Below, piece by piece: positions 12,689 through 24,257 of a DNA stretch of 64,000 nucleotides (position 1 is the stretch's first letter; each line of letters opens with the position of its first letter). The notes under the pieces are model-generated. The model made no database searches. It was not told where the DNA came from and was given only the letters and a program-made list of their open reading frames with translations. This DNA is from Obelidium mucronatum (taxonomy: Eukaryota > Chytridiomycota > Chytridiomycetes > Chytridiales > Chytriomycetaceae): positions 1-64,000 of the forward strand of contig JAIVFH010000126.1 in NCBI GenBank assembly GCA_025765595.1. Reading direction: 5' to 3'. The translations under genes were made by a program, and so were the position numbers.

Positions 12689-12734
<46 letters not shown>

Positions 12735-15511
12735 GGGAAAAACCACTCACGTTCTTTCCACCATCTCCTCAATCGCGTCTTGACTCATTGCTTCAATCAC
12801 AGGAAGCTGTTGCTCATCGCTCGCTCCAAGGAAAACATTGCTTCCACCTCCAGCAACCGTACCAGCACTTCCCCACAGAAACTCTTCAAAAGGACTCACA
12901 GGACTTGGCAAGGACCCCTCCGGCGGGATTCCCCCATTCGCATACGTCGAAGATATTGATCCATCGCGATACACACTCCTCAATGAGACATTGGATCTCC
13001 TTCGCATCGCTTGGACTTCCTGTAACGCTCTTGTGCCTCTCGTCAGCAACCCCCCAACGACTGTCGTGGTAGTCGTCGTGGTACTGATTGTTCCACTTAA
13101 TCTTGCTGAATTTGGAAATTGTGTTGCGGTTGGGGTTGTGTAGGTGGGACTGGCAGATCGGTTCGAGATTATGGATACAGGGCTTCCACTCCTTCGCGGA
13201 TGTCCTGCGGATGTTGCGGATGTCGGGGAAGGAAGTCGGTTGTGTCGGGTGGTGGTATCTTGGTTTTCGTGGATCGTGTGGGGGAGCTTTCCTTTCATGG
13301 ATTTGGAGTTGACATCAATCGTTAATGAGGGTGGTGTGTGGGTTGAGCTTGGATTATTGATGCTGCTGCTTCTTGCGATATTGGAAGACGCAGGTCGCGG
13401 CAGACTCGTTGATGAAGATGAGCTTGATGTCTGGGTGGCTGGTACTAATGGAGATGATTCTGTGAATGAGGGGGAACTGTCGCTATTGGCGCCTGCTGAA
13501 GAAAAAACGGCGGCAACGTCAGCGCTACTACTTGGTGCTGTGTTTGGACGACTTGAACCACTGATAGTGCCTTCATAACCGCGAATTTTGGTATGTGATT
13601 GATCCTCGTCGTCGGCAGATCCACCAGAGCTTGGGATCGGAGCTGTAAAACTAGCAGATACCGGTTTGGCGGCTTCATCATCGAAAGTGTCCATCATGTC
13701 TTGTTCGACAGTTTTGACGTAATCTCGCACCAGCTGCATTGAAAGGTAAAAGTACGCTTTGAACATTCGATGAAGCTCTTGGCGGGATATTCTCCCGTCT
13801 GAATCGATATCGTAGCCTTTAAATGCATCTAACGAATTGGAGTTGTCAACAAAGTTTAGAATCTGACATCAGGCAAACCAAAAGGAAAAAAAAATAGTAA
13901 ACACACATGAAATCCTTTCATCCAAGCTGCCCTTGATCATGACACCTAATCCCAGAACGAATTCTTTGAAACTGATGATATTATCAGAGTCTTGATCGAA
14001 AAAGGAGAATATTCGATCCGTTATCAAGTTCTTTTCCTTTCCTAGAGGTCCTAGACATAAATCAAAGGTTTCGCGCGTAATGCCACCGGGCTCTGTATCT
14101 GTTGGGGGAACTGTGGCAAGCGCCAAAAATTGCTCAAACAAGGCTTGTAGCTCAATGGGTTCAACTAGAGATTGGTTATTAGACCTTAGAATTAAAAGCA
14201 CGTGCTGTTGACTGAAACACGTACAATGACACAGTTTTGACTCCAAAAGAGAAGTCATCAAATCATCCTTGTTCCATCCACTCGTTATTTCCTTGCCAGG
14301 ATACATGACAGGTGCTCCAGCACCTCGGAGATTAGCATGAGGAGCCAATGGAACGCGTATTTTGATGAAGCAATGAGTCTTGACGTGAACGTCACCCAAA
14401 CTTTCACATGAATCACATAAATCATAATCGGCACAGTTTAAGCAGTGATAACGTATCCCACGAATCGGTTGAGCACCGCAATGATTACATGTGACGCCAC
14501 GATGGACAAATCCGTCTAGAATCACGATTTAACACACGATTGGAAGGGATGGTGTGTATGAATACAAGTCCAAACGTACCTCGCCGCGCTTGATCCTCCG
14601 ATATGGAATAGAGAAGAGAGACCAAATTTTTACAATCAGCAACATGATCCGCAAGGATTAATTCTTTTGGGTTCTCGTCATTGTCGATGCTCTCTCTGTC
14701 GTCGTCATCTTCACTGGATGCAGCCAACGCCTGATCCAGTTCAGCCAAGAGCGCATTCATGTCGGCCGGGAGTGTATTAACATCCTCCTGTTGCTGTTCC
14801 CGCAGCAATTCGCTATGAGTCGGCGACGCGCCAAACAGCGGCGCGTCCGCGTCGGCGTCGGGAAGCGCGTCCGGCGGCGGCGACGCGGCGACCGGCGACG
14901 CGCGGTTCGACGCCGACACAAACACGCCGCGGCGGCTGCGCACCGGCGACGCGAGCGACGCCGCAGAAAGAACCGGCGACGGCAGCGCGGCGGCGGCGGC
15001 GGCGGCGGCGGCGCGCGCCGCTTCGGCTTCGACGCGGCGCAGGACGCTCTGCACTTCGGCGCGCCGCCGGCGCCGCAGCTCGCTCTGGCGGCGCCGCGAA
15101 ATGTCGCTGGAGAATTTGCTCAGTCGGGCGACGGAAAACTATCCATCGAAGAAAAAACTATACTCACTGCGTGTGGCTGCGGCGGACAACGTCGGCGGGT
15201 CCAGCGTGTTCAACGGGTTCAACGGGTTCAACGGGTTCGGGTTCAGCAACAGCAGACTCAGCTGGATCGACAATCTTCAAACTCTTTCGGGACTTTTTGT
15301 GAACAGCTTTCTTTTCCTTTTTTTGCGCCTTGCCACTGTTTGACGCTGAAGAAAGGATTGCGCGACCAGCCACAACTCCAAGACTCAAATAAAACAAGAT
15401 CAGAACACGCGACGATGCCGTTGCCCACGACACAGCTCCGAGTGCAACTACTACGGCCAGCAACAGCGGTTCTTGAAGCTGATCCTGCTGTGTAAGGTGT
15501 TGCAAGACCAT
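12495..15511 (-). CDS. Membrane protein with ZZ zinc finger and EF-hands
   Basis: Minus-strand gene starting at 15511. Exon 1 gives MVLQHLTQQDQ, then hydrophobic segments (PLLLAVVVALGAVSWATASS and VLILFYLSLGVVAGRAIL), then a Lys-rich and a VEPVEPVEP stretch. An in-phase 48-nt intron (about 15124-15171) joins an Arg/Ala-rich low-complexity region. Next comes a ZZ-type zinc finger (CNHCGAQPIRGIRYHCLNC, then DYDLCDSC) and EF-hand loops (FFDQDSDNIISFKEF, then GYDIDSDGRISRQELHRMF). A long Ser/Thr-rich tail follows, ending WFEALGSVF. It is probably a Ca2+-responsive, Zn-binding membrane protein with a cytosolic C-terminus; the function is inferred only from domains. It begins 63 bp downstream of the DUOX-like gene stop, same strand. 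About 850 aa. One of its introns holds the A40/T40 tract. Confidence 0.7.
12691..12730. repeat. A40 homopolymer in an intron
   Basis: Forty consecutive A on the plus strand (poly-T in the transcript of the ZZ/EF-hand gene), just upstream of its last exon, so it may act as an extreme polypyrimidine tract. Length may be inexact because of sequencing slippage. Confidence 0.85.
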
Positions 15512-15574
15512 TGTTGTTCCAAAAAAATAAAGTCAAAAACACTTTATTCTGACTGTCAATAAACACACCATCAA

Positions 15575-18500
15575 TCAAGCATGTAAGGTAAAAACTTTGG
15601 CGTAACCAAGCTCTTGAAGAATATCGCCAACATGAATGAGAGCAGTTGTAGGCCTATATTGAAGATTATGAGGCAGTTTAGGCTTTAATTGGTTTCACTT
15701 ACCCGCAAACAACCATTGCCAAAGAATCAACATCCTCTATTGTTTCAACACTTGCCGCTAATATTGAAGCATGTTCCAGTGGCTGGCGAAGGTTTTTACT
15801 AAAGTGCTCAGAGTTTTCTGAGGCATTGGACGGTTTCCTACGAATTAGACCCTCCTCTCGCATTACAGCCCCCATGCTCGCCTGATCTATATTTGAAAAG
15901 GGTCCGTAGTTTTTAAGTGATTAGAACTCAATATCTCGCAGTTGGGTCAAAGCTTGCCTTGTTTTACTTCAAGGGACATCCACTGAGTGGAATCTGGTTT
16001 AGGCATAGTAGCCAGTATAACTTCACTTGTTAATGGTCCAATCAATCCATTATATCCTCGCGTCATTGACACTTTGAGAAGGGTTGTCACCACTAACGAT
16101 CCATTTGAGCTTGCTTCCAGTTGAGCGAGTTCCTTTTGGGCAAACATTTCGCTTTCATTTGCAAAACAGGCAAGCAAGTGAATTTGAAAGTTTGGCTTAT
16201 TGGTTGCAGGATCTCTCTTGCAGTTTCTCAAGTGGTAGTCAATCAACAAAAATGCGCCAGTGAGACCTGTTTTTCATGTTAAAAAGAAGTTGAGGAGAGA
16301 ATTCAAGTCTGGAAAAAAAAACCAATCAAAACCAACCAATCCCATCCGTGATAATTCCAAGGACTTTCCACGTTCCATTTTCGTTGTAAGGGTTTGTGAG
16401 ATCGCAATCTGGCATAGGCCCTCGCATACGAATGCTTTCGCAAGTCATTAAATAGTTTGTCATTTCTCCTCCAACGATTTTGATGATAAAGTCAAGACCG
16501 CCTTTGTTTACAGAGTGAAGAGCCCAATAGGATCTAGTAACAACTTTGCCATCATCAGTGACAAACTGAAGCATAAAACAGTGCCCTGGCTTCACAACCA
16601 ATTCGCTTTCCGGGCTTTCAAATAAAAAGCGAAACATATAGATTGGTTGCTTATCATGAGGATCAGTGAGCACCATTTTCTTGTCAAACTCAAACGTGGT
16701 GTATCGCTCTGTAAGCATTGCGGGCTTCATTGGTTTTGCATCACCAAAATAATCTGCGGGAATTTTGAGAGACATTGGCGACTGTATAATCACAGAGGTA
16801 GAAGATTCTTTCTGTGAATGGCGTGGGGATTTATGCACTCCCTCGGCCTCCGCCTCTTCACGCAATTTCCCTACAGCCAGCCCAGCCAATAAAAACTTGG
16901 CAAACCGAGTATGCTTGTGATGAATATCCGTGTCCGCTCGAATGGTTGTCTTTGTTGTATTGTTTTTGGATTGTTTGTGGTTGATTTTCTTTGAGCTGGC
17001 TCCAATGATTGATCCAATAATTGATCTCGAGTCAGAGTTTCGAGAAGACGCTGTCAACTTTCTAGTCACGGCCTTCCCGCCAAACTCTTTTGTGGCATCT
17101 AAACCCACCATGCGGAGGATTCTACCTTCTCCGCCAGGATGAGAGTGTAAATATTTCTCTGCGTCATCTGAAATGAACTTTTAATGCAACGGGAGAAGAA
17201 AAAAAAAGAATACACGTTGATTTTTTTTTTCACTTACAGATAAATCCATCAATTACAATCCACTTTGAACCTGTCGCAACCCGTTGGTTGACGTCATCCC
17301 AGCTGAACAAAGGAAGACCATTCAAATCCACTCCTCCAATGGATTTACTTTTACTTGCAGGTAAAGCCACTAATTCGCCATAGGCGACAAGTGCTATTGG
17401 CGGAACTAGAACTGTTGCCAGATACGCCCAAGTTAATGGAGCGGCATAGACAGAACTATGTCTCAAATAAGTGACAAGACAGTTAAAAAAGAACCGCCTC
17501 TCTCTCACCCAGCCATTATATCAGCTACTCCAGAATATCCCGCGATAATTCCTAATATATATGTGGCGAACCCTAAAAGAAATGATTTTTAGTTTATCCA
17601 GCCCGTTTGTTTTGCAACCCACCAAAGTAGCGATGAATCAGGCGAACGCGTTCCGCCCAAGATCCAAACTTTGAAATTTTTTCATGGTAATGAACGCTGA
17701 GATGCCCCAGGGTCAAGCTCGCGATCACTGTAGATATAACAACCATTCCGATTTTGTAGTGAAAATAGGTGGCATCCCCGTAACTTCCAACAATTGCTGT
17801 CAATGCTGCCATAAGCACGTTGCTTGTGACAATTGTCATGAGAGATCGGTGAATTGAAAGCCATGTTCCTGTCATTGTTTCCAGTGTTTTTTTTTATAGG
17901 CAAAATGGCATGCGAAACATCATTGATTTTTCCTCACCCATATTTTGGTAATATCTCGCGACAAATATCCCCAACGGATAAATAAATCCAAAAGCCAAAT
18001 ACATTGAAGCACCATGAATAGCTTTCAAACCCGGTGAAATAGTTGGTTTTTGGTCAACAACAACCTCTCCTTGACCGACGATGCTGAAAAAATTCAGTTT
18101 GGCTGACATGCGGTTTTGAGCACCGTGCCACACTAGGTTTGAATTGTCTGAAAACGCGAAAATAACATCCATTGGTTTGTTTACGAATGCAACGTCAAAT
18201 GGATCTCCGGTATCTAGTAAACGGGAAAACACGACGACTCGATTCGAGAAGGATTGTGTGCTGGTAATATCTGCTACATTTATGATGCTGTTTTTTCCTC
18301 CTTGACTCAAGTCACTGGGAACTGGTTGTGTGGCAGAGCTAAGAAGAAAATTTGTGGGAACTCAGAATTGATTTCAAAAAAAAAAAAAAAAAGAAAAAAA
18401 AAACCACCATACCTCCATGAGTCTTGAACACTATATGACCCGTTCGCCAACGCGTCACAAAAATAGATATCGGCACCCAACATGGACGACCCCAATCCAA

Positions 18501-20634
18501 AGCCAAACCAACCCGTTGAGTTGCTTTCAAATCTAAAATCAATATACCCGTCGTTGGGACGAATATTCCACGTCAATAAAAGTTTTCCCATCAGCTTGAT
18601 GGTATTAGAAACTGATTGGCCTTGAACATTAGATGGTCCTTTTAAAAAGAACCCAGAGGCAAGTGGGGTGGCGACAAATGGGTCGTTTGGGTAATAGGTG
18701 CAATTGGTGTTATATCGAACCATGGAGCCGAGAGTGAATGTTGATAGCTCCATCATTTCAAACTCTGATAGGACTCCTGGGTTTTCATACCAAAATCTGT
18801 CGCCGTCGCGAAGACGAGTAAATTGGTCTCTGATTGACACTCGTTGAATGGGACTGACGATAGAATGAGTGTCAATTTTGTCTTCAGCAAATGCTCCTAT
18901 TTTTTTGTTGTGAGTTAATCCCACCAACCCTACTGAATTCTTTTTTTTTTCCATAACAAACCAACATAAGCATCCAAATCATCAACCGATCCATATAATT
19001 CGTTCAAAGCCTTCTGAACTTCAATATCTGCGGTAATGTCACTCCAGTAGTACGGATGCGTCAAGTTAAAATGATCCCGTAGTTTAGAGTAACTTGGAAT
19101 TCCAAGCTCGCGCGCTCTGAAATATAGTCCCGTCAATCCAATTGCGGGGACAATGACAAATAAAACTATTATCACCTTTGGATTCCAATAGCAGCCAAGT
19201 CAAAGTAATGCCCCGGATTCAATGGAAGATAATTGCGAACTTCACTGACAAAATGAGTATCAATAACTTGATCTTTCTGTGTTGCCAGGCCTCTTAGAAT
19301 TGATTCCATCCCATATTTCAAAACTTGCTCCGCGAGTTTTTCATAAAATGCCTTGTGAAATATGATATGGCCTTCTGGAACTTGACTTCCGGACTCGTCG
19401 ATTCTCGTGATGAATTGGTTTATCGCGCTGTGTCCGTATCGGAACGCGACATTTGCGAAAAAGAGGTCGATTCCTGGGTTTATAGTCGGGTTGTAGCCTT
19501 GGTATGGTTCAAGCTGTTCTCCTGTCACGGCTGGAATGTACTGCAGTGGAAACATTTGTAAGAGTATGGTAATGCTGACTCCAGGTACTAACATTATTTA
19601 CTGTAATTTTTTGTACCACTGCAATGACCCATCTCCGAGCTCGCTGAAATAATTGTTCGTCATTCCATTCAGGGTGTCTATTCGCTAATTCAGAGGCGCG
19701 ACGATTATGTTCACGAAAAAAGAGAAGGTAGGGCATCATCAATTGCTAAATAGACTGAATTTATCAGTGGAAAAAGAATATCAAAAAAAAAACTGAAAAA
19801 AAGACTCACTGGCATCATATTCAAGTTTGGGATATTGAAATCAAAGTATCCCTTCAGAGGTCCACTTTGAATGACTGGGGGGAATTCCCCCTGTTCAAGA
19901 AATACACTTTTCAGTTTCCCGCCTTTAAAAGATCTCATGTGATTCATGTCTTCAATAGAGTTTCCGTACAGCCCGCTGCAATCTATAAATGCTGTAAACG
20001 CGTTCGGGATAATGCGAAGGTTCTTTTCCAAGTCAACGCCAATGTAATCTGACCGATAAACCGGAATAAAATCTTCAGGGCTTCCGGGAATTTTGAAGAC
20101 TGGGTCATTCGGAGGAACCGGAATAGGTATTGGATCAGCTATAATCATTTACAAGTCGTTTCAACAAAAATTGGTGCCCACGCCGCCCAAAACACACATC
20201 CATAAAGTTACATGAGTTTCTCGACGCGACAGTTATATCTAAATGGAGCATAACGCCCCAGGCAGGCACAAAATCAGAGATTCCATCGGTGTTGTGTAAG
20301 AATGGTTTTTGGGCAAACAAAACGTTTGAAATCAATCTTGGGTTTGGAAGGTGCTGGCCATTCGGCGCTATGTTATCATTATACAGCAGAATATTTAATA
20401 ACATGGGTGAATGCTTAGCGGCTACGATAGATTACTCTGATTTGTGCCATATTCCCAAGGAGTTAGACGTAAATATGGTGTTCCAGCAGAGCCCCACGAG
20501 CGATGACCGACGTTATTTCCAGTTCCATCCATGCTTTGAATTTCCGTTATATTCCATATTTGCGATAGATTTGAGTACTGCGGCTGTGCCCAAGTGATGG
20601 CGAATGTCAATAAATGTATCCAAATGACAAGCAT
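15575..20634 (-). CDS. DUOX-like composite: peroxidase-DOMON-b561-b5-FNR
   Basis: About 1390 aa from some 14 exons, estimated by summing exons. A signal peptide (MLVIWIHLLTFAITWAQP) is followed by an animal-haem-peroxidase domain (about 25-510). This has MDGTGNNVGHRSWGSAGTPY, LPNPRLISNVLF, FFREHNRRASELANRHPEW, RARELGIPSYSKLRDHF and FTRLRDGDRFWYENPG, closest to DUOX peroxidase domains. Next are a DOMON domain (about 520-690; WFGFGLGSSMLGADIYFCDA), cytochrome b561 helices (about 700-900; LKAIHGASMYLAFGF, WLSIHRSLMTIV, GHLSVHYHEK) and cytochrome b5 (about 920-1075; SWDDVNQRV, HPGGEG, then HTRFAKFLLAGLAVGKL after a polar insert). An FAD/NAD(P)H reductase ends the protein (about 1095-1390; RSYWAL, GEMTNYL, LGIITDGIG, final LAMVVCG then PTTALIHVGDI). 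Stop TGA at 15575-15577; AATAAA at about 15543-15548. In the distal-site region the sequence is WGVMLHLDIT, lacking the canonical distal His. Likely moves electrons from cytosolic NAD(P)H across a membrane to the peroxidase side. Phases checked at the first three introns join cleanly. Confidence 0.78.
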
Positions 20635-20677
20635 ATTAATTAATAGAATTAATTTAATTTTTATATTCTAGGCCATT

Positions 20678-21757
20678 CTAAGTCGCAAGTTCCCATTCCA
20701 ATATAGAGCAGATGCTCTGTACTGTTTCATCGCAATCCCCAAGAATAACTGAACCAAATAAAAGGTTAGGATCGAGCGCTTCTTTGTTGATTAAGACAGT
20801 TTCCACATATGGCGGCAACTGTCCCAGTACTGTGGAAACTGGCGCTATTTTCAGAGAAGAGCCCATTACAATGAATAAATCGACTTTTTTAAGATCCGCA
20901 GAGAGTAACCGGTCAAACTTGGGCGGAACTTTTTCGCCTGAAAAAAGGAATGGTTAAGAGAAGCATGTGATCGAACGGAAACGTACCAAAAAATACAATA
21001 TCCGGTTTGATGATTCTGCACGGAAAATAGAGGATCAAAAGAAACAGCATCACAAATATTGACGACAAACCCATCGCGTTTCTGAAAGCACTTTGGGCAC
21101 TCCATCACATTGCCCGCCTCCAAATGCGATCTGATATCTTCGAATGTTGTCTTGAATTTACAGACTGTACAACTGGCGGTAGCAAAAGACCCATGACACT
21201 GGAAGACGTTCACAATTCCGCAAGCTTGCTCGATTCCATCAATATTCTGTGTATAATTTCGCAACAGCTTTCCCTTTTCTTCAAGCAGTTTAATGAATTT
21301 GTGGGCAAGTGTTGGTTTCCAAGATGTGTTTGAGAGAAGGGTCTGGTGGAAATCTTTCAAACACAGTGCCACGGATAATCAATGATTGAGTACCTTCGCG
21401 AAAGAATAAAACGGCTTTGGATTCGTTCGAAAAGTTTCAATGTGAAACATGTCTTCGGGACTATCTAGCTTGTATTCAGCCAAGCGCGAGTAGATTCCGC
21501 CCTTGGATCGACTTCGCACAAAACGATCAGAGACTTATCAGGATCAAACTATCAAGATCAAAGAGCAGGAATACAAACAAGTCTGGAATGCCCGCGTTTG
21601 TGCTTAGTCCGGCGCCTGGATAGTTTTTCTCCCGTTAGTCGCGCCAGCTCTCGCCGCCGCCTGTCGCACACTCACCAGAAACGACTACGATCCGGCGACT
21701 TTTTTGCAGCAAAAAAGCTACTTTTTCAGTGTCGCTTTCGCTGTTTTTGCGTTTCAT
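20678..21757 (-). CDS. Sirtuin, NAD+-dependent deacylase
   Basis: Sir2-family enzyme that removes acyl groups from lysine using NAD+ and releases O-acetyl-ADP-ribose. ATG at 21757 gives MKRKNSESDTEKVAFLLQKS, then VVVSG, an intron, and AGLSTNAGIPD (the GAG...GIPD NAD motif, split after Gly). Then GGIYSRLAEYKLDSPEDMF, TQNIDGIEQACGI with catalytic CHGSF, and zinc Cys pairs CTVC and CPKC. KPDIVFFGEKVPPKF and the GSSLKIAPV segment follow; stop at 20678-20680. The Cys/His and NAD motifs are complete, so it is probably active. The CPKC region is closer to the SIRT1-3 type than to SIRT6. Size about 310 aa with four to five introns. Divergent from MGR2 with only 12 bp between start codons. Confidence 0.88.
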
Positions 21758-21769
21758 TTTTTCGTTAAA
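21758..21769. promoter_or_regulatory. 12-bp gap between divergent start codons
   Basis: The sirtuin ATG (21757, minus) and the Mgr2/Romo1 ATG (21770, plus) are separated by 12 bp (TTTTTTCGTTAA). Each promoter or 5' leader must therefore overlap the other gene's coding region or first intron, unless true starts lie further in. The poly-T/poly-A character could exclude nucleosomes; that is inference. Confidence 0.5.
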
Positions 21770-22265
21770 ATGTCGCTTTTGAGCAGCGAGGTTTTAACCC
21801 CATGAATACTTGGGCTGTTGTTGTAACTTTCTGATCCAGTTTGTTTCTTAGAACTTTCAGAAGATGAAGATGGGCTTCCTGATGGGCGGCACTACGGGTG
21901 CGTGTTTGGGTTTTCTGGTCGGTGGGATGACTGTGTTGAGGTTGGCTAATGCCTTACAAGCTTGGACGAATTCAAAACACTGAACTTGGCATATTTTACA
22001 GATACGGACCAGGCGATAAGGGCTACTTGGCAACAGTGGGAAACCAAATGTTGCAAACTGGAGGGTTTCTAGGGTTTATCATGAGGTATTATTTCCTTGT
22101 GTATCGTGAACTATTGTTATACTCATCCATTCGATCAGTATTGGAATGGTTGTGAGGGCAGATGGAGTCGAGCCTGTCTCTCCATTTGTGAAGCAACAGC
22201 GGCCTTTGGGTGCATACTGGCCAAGCCAAAACCGACTCCCAATCGTCATCGAAAAGCTGAAGTAA
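21770..22265 (+). CDS. MGR2: Mgr2/Romo1 family mitochondrial inner-membrane protein
   Basis: Small membrane protein of the TIM23 translocase periphery (Mgr2 in yeast, Romo1 in animals). Exons: MSLLSSE (21770), then NFQKMKMGFLMGGTTGACLG and a FLVGG segment, then YGPGDKGYLATVGNQMLQTG with GGFLGFIM, then SIGMVVRADG and a C-terminal tail ending LPIVIEKLK; stop TAA 22263-22265. The two Gly-rich transmembrane helices (GxxxG-type spacing in MGGTTGACLG and GGFLGFIMSIGM) are the family hallmark. About 110 aa with the longer C-terminal extension typical of fungal Mgr2. It is convergent with IDO, 69 bp between the two stops. Confidence 0.85.
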
Positions 22266-22334
22266 ATGCCAATAAATCTTTAATATGAACGCGATGGAAT
22301 AAATGCGTTGTAGCTGTATCATTTATGTGCATCT

Positions 22335-23915
22335 TCATTTAGATGAAGGAATCACAGCTGCAATAGTCTCGTCTCTGCTCTGCTTCAAGAATGGGATTAA
22401 GTTCGTCCCTCCTGTTCCACGTGCCAACAATCCGTTTTGAAGCCGTTCTGTTTGAACTTCAGCTGGGATTCCAGCATTCCCGACATCCTTCCGTTTGTTT
22501 GCCTGAGAGACAATGTAGACGGAGACCATCTGAATATGAGTATTTCTGAACGCTTTCATTCCCTCCACGCATTTGTTGAAGAGAGTAATGAGATCAGCTG
22601 TCCCATCTGCCTTTGGCGACAAATTCTCCACATATTCTGTTGAACAAAGAAATAAATACCTCTCATCTCTTAAAAAATCTACATACCTCTGATTGAATAA
22701 GAATCTGATATAGCATACACAAACTTGCGGTGTGGACCCGGCATATAATTCCTCATTTCGTGAATAAAGTTGATTGACTTTGCTGGATCCGATCCCCTCA
22801 TTGGAGCATGAATAATGTCCAAAGCAGCATCCAATACATGGATCAATGAACTTTGCCCCGCACTACCGCCAGAATATTTTCCATAAACGCCTACATCCGT
22901 CTTCAATCCGTTGGGAACTCCATTTTTCGCAGACAAAACTCCTTCATACAGCACGCCATTGGGAAGATCATCAGATTTTTCCCACCCGTTCATGTAAGGG
23001 CGCACCCGGTTAAAAAACACATGAGCGTCTGTCTGCAGAAATCGAAAAGTCAACAAAAAATCCTCTCAACGATAACAAAAGGCACAGAAAGACTTACTTT
23101 TTCGTACATACGAACTAGAATTCCTTTCAACTTCTCTGTTACTTCAGCAACAACGGTTAGAGCCTCTTTCAGAGATTTCAAATCATCATTTTCAATGGCA
23201 TGGAGGGCTTTGACAATGGCAGGTAATGCTGGGGCACCAGCGGCCTCGATAGCAATAGAAACCAAAAAAAACCAAGCTTCGTCCATACTACAGCTAAAAG
23301 TGTGGAGAATACAGAGATTTGACAAGTCCCACGGCCCAGTCGGATCCAACAACTTAAAGTTATAGAGCTCCACGCCTGCGTAGGTAATAATTGGCTTCAT
23401 ATCCAGCTTGTCGCATGTTTGCAGCCATGGAATTGAGATGCATTTGGGTACTCTCTGAACGTATGTGGGGAGTTTTTGTTTTTTGTGGTGACAACATCAG
23501 TGCCAGCGATAAGGAGATAAGGTCGAAAGTGTCACCTCCTCGGCAGGCTCATTTTTACCCCAAACGTAAGCTTGTCCAAGAAATGAGAGTACCAAGTAAG
23601 CACGCTGCCATTCACGTAACGACTTGAGTTGCGTGACTTCCAACAAAGGCAAGGATCTGACTCTTTCTCTCAGTCTACCGGCTAGCAATAGTCGCTGTAG
23701 ATCATCCAGTACAAGTTCCCAGGCTATTATGAAAACATGTTGTAAGATTCGTCATTTTCATTTCGAATGATTCATCATACCTCATAGTACGTCCCAGGAA
23801 GACGGCGAAGCGGTAGGGGATCAGAAGGAAGGAATCCTGTAATAGGATGGATATCGTGGTCTTTAAGTTCTGGGATCTTCTTGGCCAAAGTACGTTTTTT
23901 CGAAGTCGTAGTCAT
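22335..23915 (-). CDS. IDO: Indoleamine 2,3-dioxygenase
   Basis: Haem dioxygenase opening the indole ring of tryptophan, first step of the kynurenine route to NAD+. ATG at 23915 (MTTTSKKRTLAKKIPELKDH). Exons include YLVLSFLGQAYVWG, MKPIITYAGVELYNFKLLDP, CILHTFSCSMDEAWFFLVSI and LPNGVLYEGV. The family signature segments are MRNYMPGPHRKFVYAI and, near the end, GTGGTNLIPFLKQSRDETI (haem-proximal region). Stop 22335-22337. Size about 470 aa in roughly seven exons, normal for fungal IDO. No signal peptide, so cytosolic. Some intron edges between 23400 and 23700 were not fully resolved. Confidence 0.88.
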
Positions 23916-24257
23916 TTTTTTTGAGAATTATTATTTTTGGAAGAGATTGAGTGATTTTTCATAAATGGTTCCGAAGAACTCCGATTTATGTATTTGTCTG
24001 CTATTTGTCTCTGGCTGTTATTATGTATGATATATCTCTGAGGTCGATGTTTGTCAACAAATCAATCAAAACAAACAAGCTAGTAAAAATGATCCGATCA
24101 GAGACGCGATTATATGGAGCAGCATCACCAGCTACAAATCGAGGCCAGCAAACACAGACTGCCTTTGCATTCTGGATTCGCCATATCCCAGATCTTTAAA
24201 TGCAAAAGGCCAGTCCCTAATTAAAGGCCAGAAACCTCCCCGATTGAATGAAACCAT
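23916..24257. other. Divergent intergenic region IDO / LST2
   Basis: Separates the IDO start from the LST2-like gene. AT-rich, with no recognised gene; a short frame at 23951-24199 has no family signal. Probably carries both promoters. Confidence 0.35.

Noticed and set aside
14791..15495. Plus-strand 234-codon Arg-rich ORF
   Set aside because: Antisense shadow of the Ala/Arg-rich GC-rich exon of the ZZ/EF-hand gene, which has proper splice phases and domains.
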